This document shows, piece by piece, positions 63,696-64,000 of a stretch of 64,000 nucleotides of DNA. The notes beneath the pieces were generated by a model. It was not told the DNA's origin and ran no database searches. It was given only the letters and a program-made list of their open reading frames with translations. The position numbers and the translations under genes were made by a program. Source of the stretch: Opisthocomus hoazin (Eukaryota > Chordata > Aves > Opisthocomiformes > Opisthocomidae); assembly GCF_030867145.1 (NCBI RefSeq), contig NC_134414.1, positions 18,928,518 to 18,992,517 of the forward strand. The letters are read 5' to 3'. How positions within the stretch are numbered: the stretch's first letter is position 1; every line of letters starts with the position of its first letter.

Positions 63696-64000
63696 ACCTG
63701 AGTTAAGACTCATACAAGAATTTACACCTGTAAAACACGTAAGGAAAATACAGTGGAGAAGTCACTGCTTCAGCTAGATCATGTAGATTTAAAACATCAC
63801 GACAAAAAATTTTTTGTTACAGATAATAGACGCTCAGTCATTTTCTGTGGCTCATTGCTATTGATTTCCATGTAGACTTCAGCCATCTGAAGACTGCATA
63901 CAGTGGCTTACTGGGTTTATTTCTTTGTCCTAATGAACATTATCTGAAGGCAATCAGACTTGTTACCTAACGATTGTGCTAAATAAGTTGGAATTTCTGT
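63696..64000. other. Window end, nothing recognised
   Basis: About 300 bp of AT-rich sequence without coding or repeat signal. Confidence 0.5.

Overview
This is vertebrate nuclear DNA, almost certainly from a bird. Genes are split by GT-AG introns, coding density is low, and the interspersed repeats are mostly CR1 LINEs ending in the avian 8-bp tail repeat (ATTCTATG / ATTCTGTG type). One solo LTR resembles a class widespread in birds. A CR1 copy with a long uninterrupted ORF and an LTR nested in another CR1 hint at a non-galliform (neoavian) species; that is inference. No prokaryotic, CRISPR or operon-like structure is present.

The window covers part of the secreted matrix metalloproteinase (MMP) cluster. 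Two complete or partial MMP genes lie on the minus strand. At the left edge (185-4655) are the first seven coding exons of a stromelysin/collagenase-like MMP; its last hemopexin exons lie beyond base 1. At 43906-50929 is a complete ten-exon MMP13 (collagenase-3) gene encoding 472 residues. Intron phases match between the genes and exons 3 and 7 have identical lengths (149 and 134 nt), as expected for tandem duplicates. Both start regions carry a TATA box with a close upstream AP-1 site and an ETS/PEA3-like site. MMP13 also has a RUNX site about 140 bp upstream of its inferred start. This is the arrangement known for inducible MMP promoters.

The 39 kb between the genes (about 4.9-43.9 kb) shows no further MMP exon, so the MMP12 position known from mammals looks empty. 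It holds CR1 copies of different ages: a decayed 3-kb copy at 12.3-15.4 kb, fragments at 17.2, 19.7, 27.5 and 41.8 kb, an ancient CR1-like reverse transcriptase remnant at 22.8-23.3 kb, and a copy at 34.4-36.3 kb split by a 438-bp solo LTR with 5-bp target duplications. A 139-codon open stretch at 27.85-28.27 kb next to a splice-acceptor-like site is unexplained. Upstream of MMP13 (51-64 kb) are a short CR1 tail within about 350 bp of the promoter, a young-looking CR1 with a 784-codon intact ORF2 (57.8-60.2 kb), and CR1 fragments at 61.9 and 63.5 kb.

The two MMPs are secreted zymogens that cleave extracellular matrix. The recognisable biology is a conserved gene cluster in a repeat landscape. 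I did not find a convincing new biological system; the most useful leads are the hinge minisatellite, the gap where MMP12 would be, the CR1 tail next to the MMP13 promoter, and the orphan ORF.
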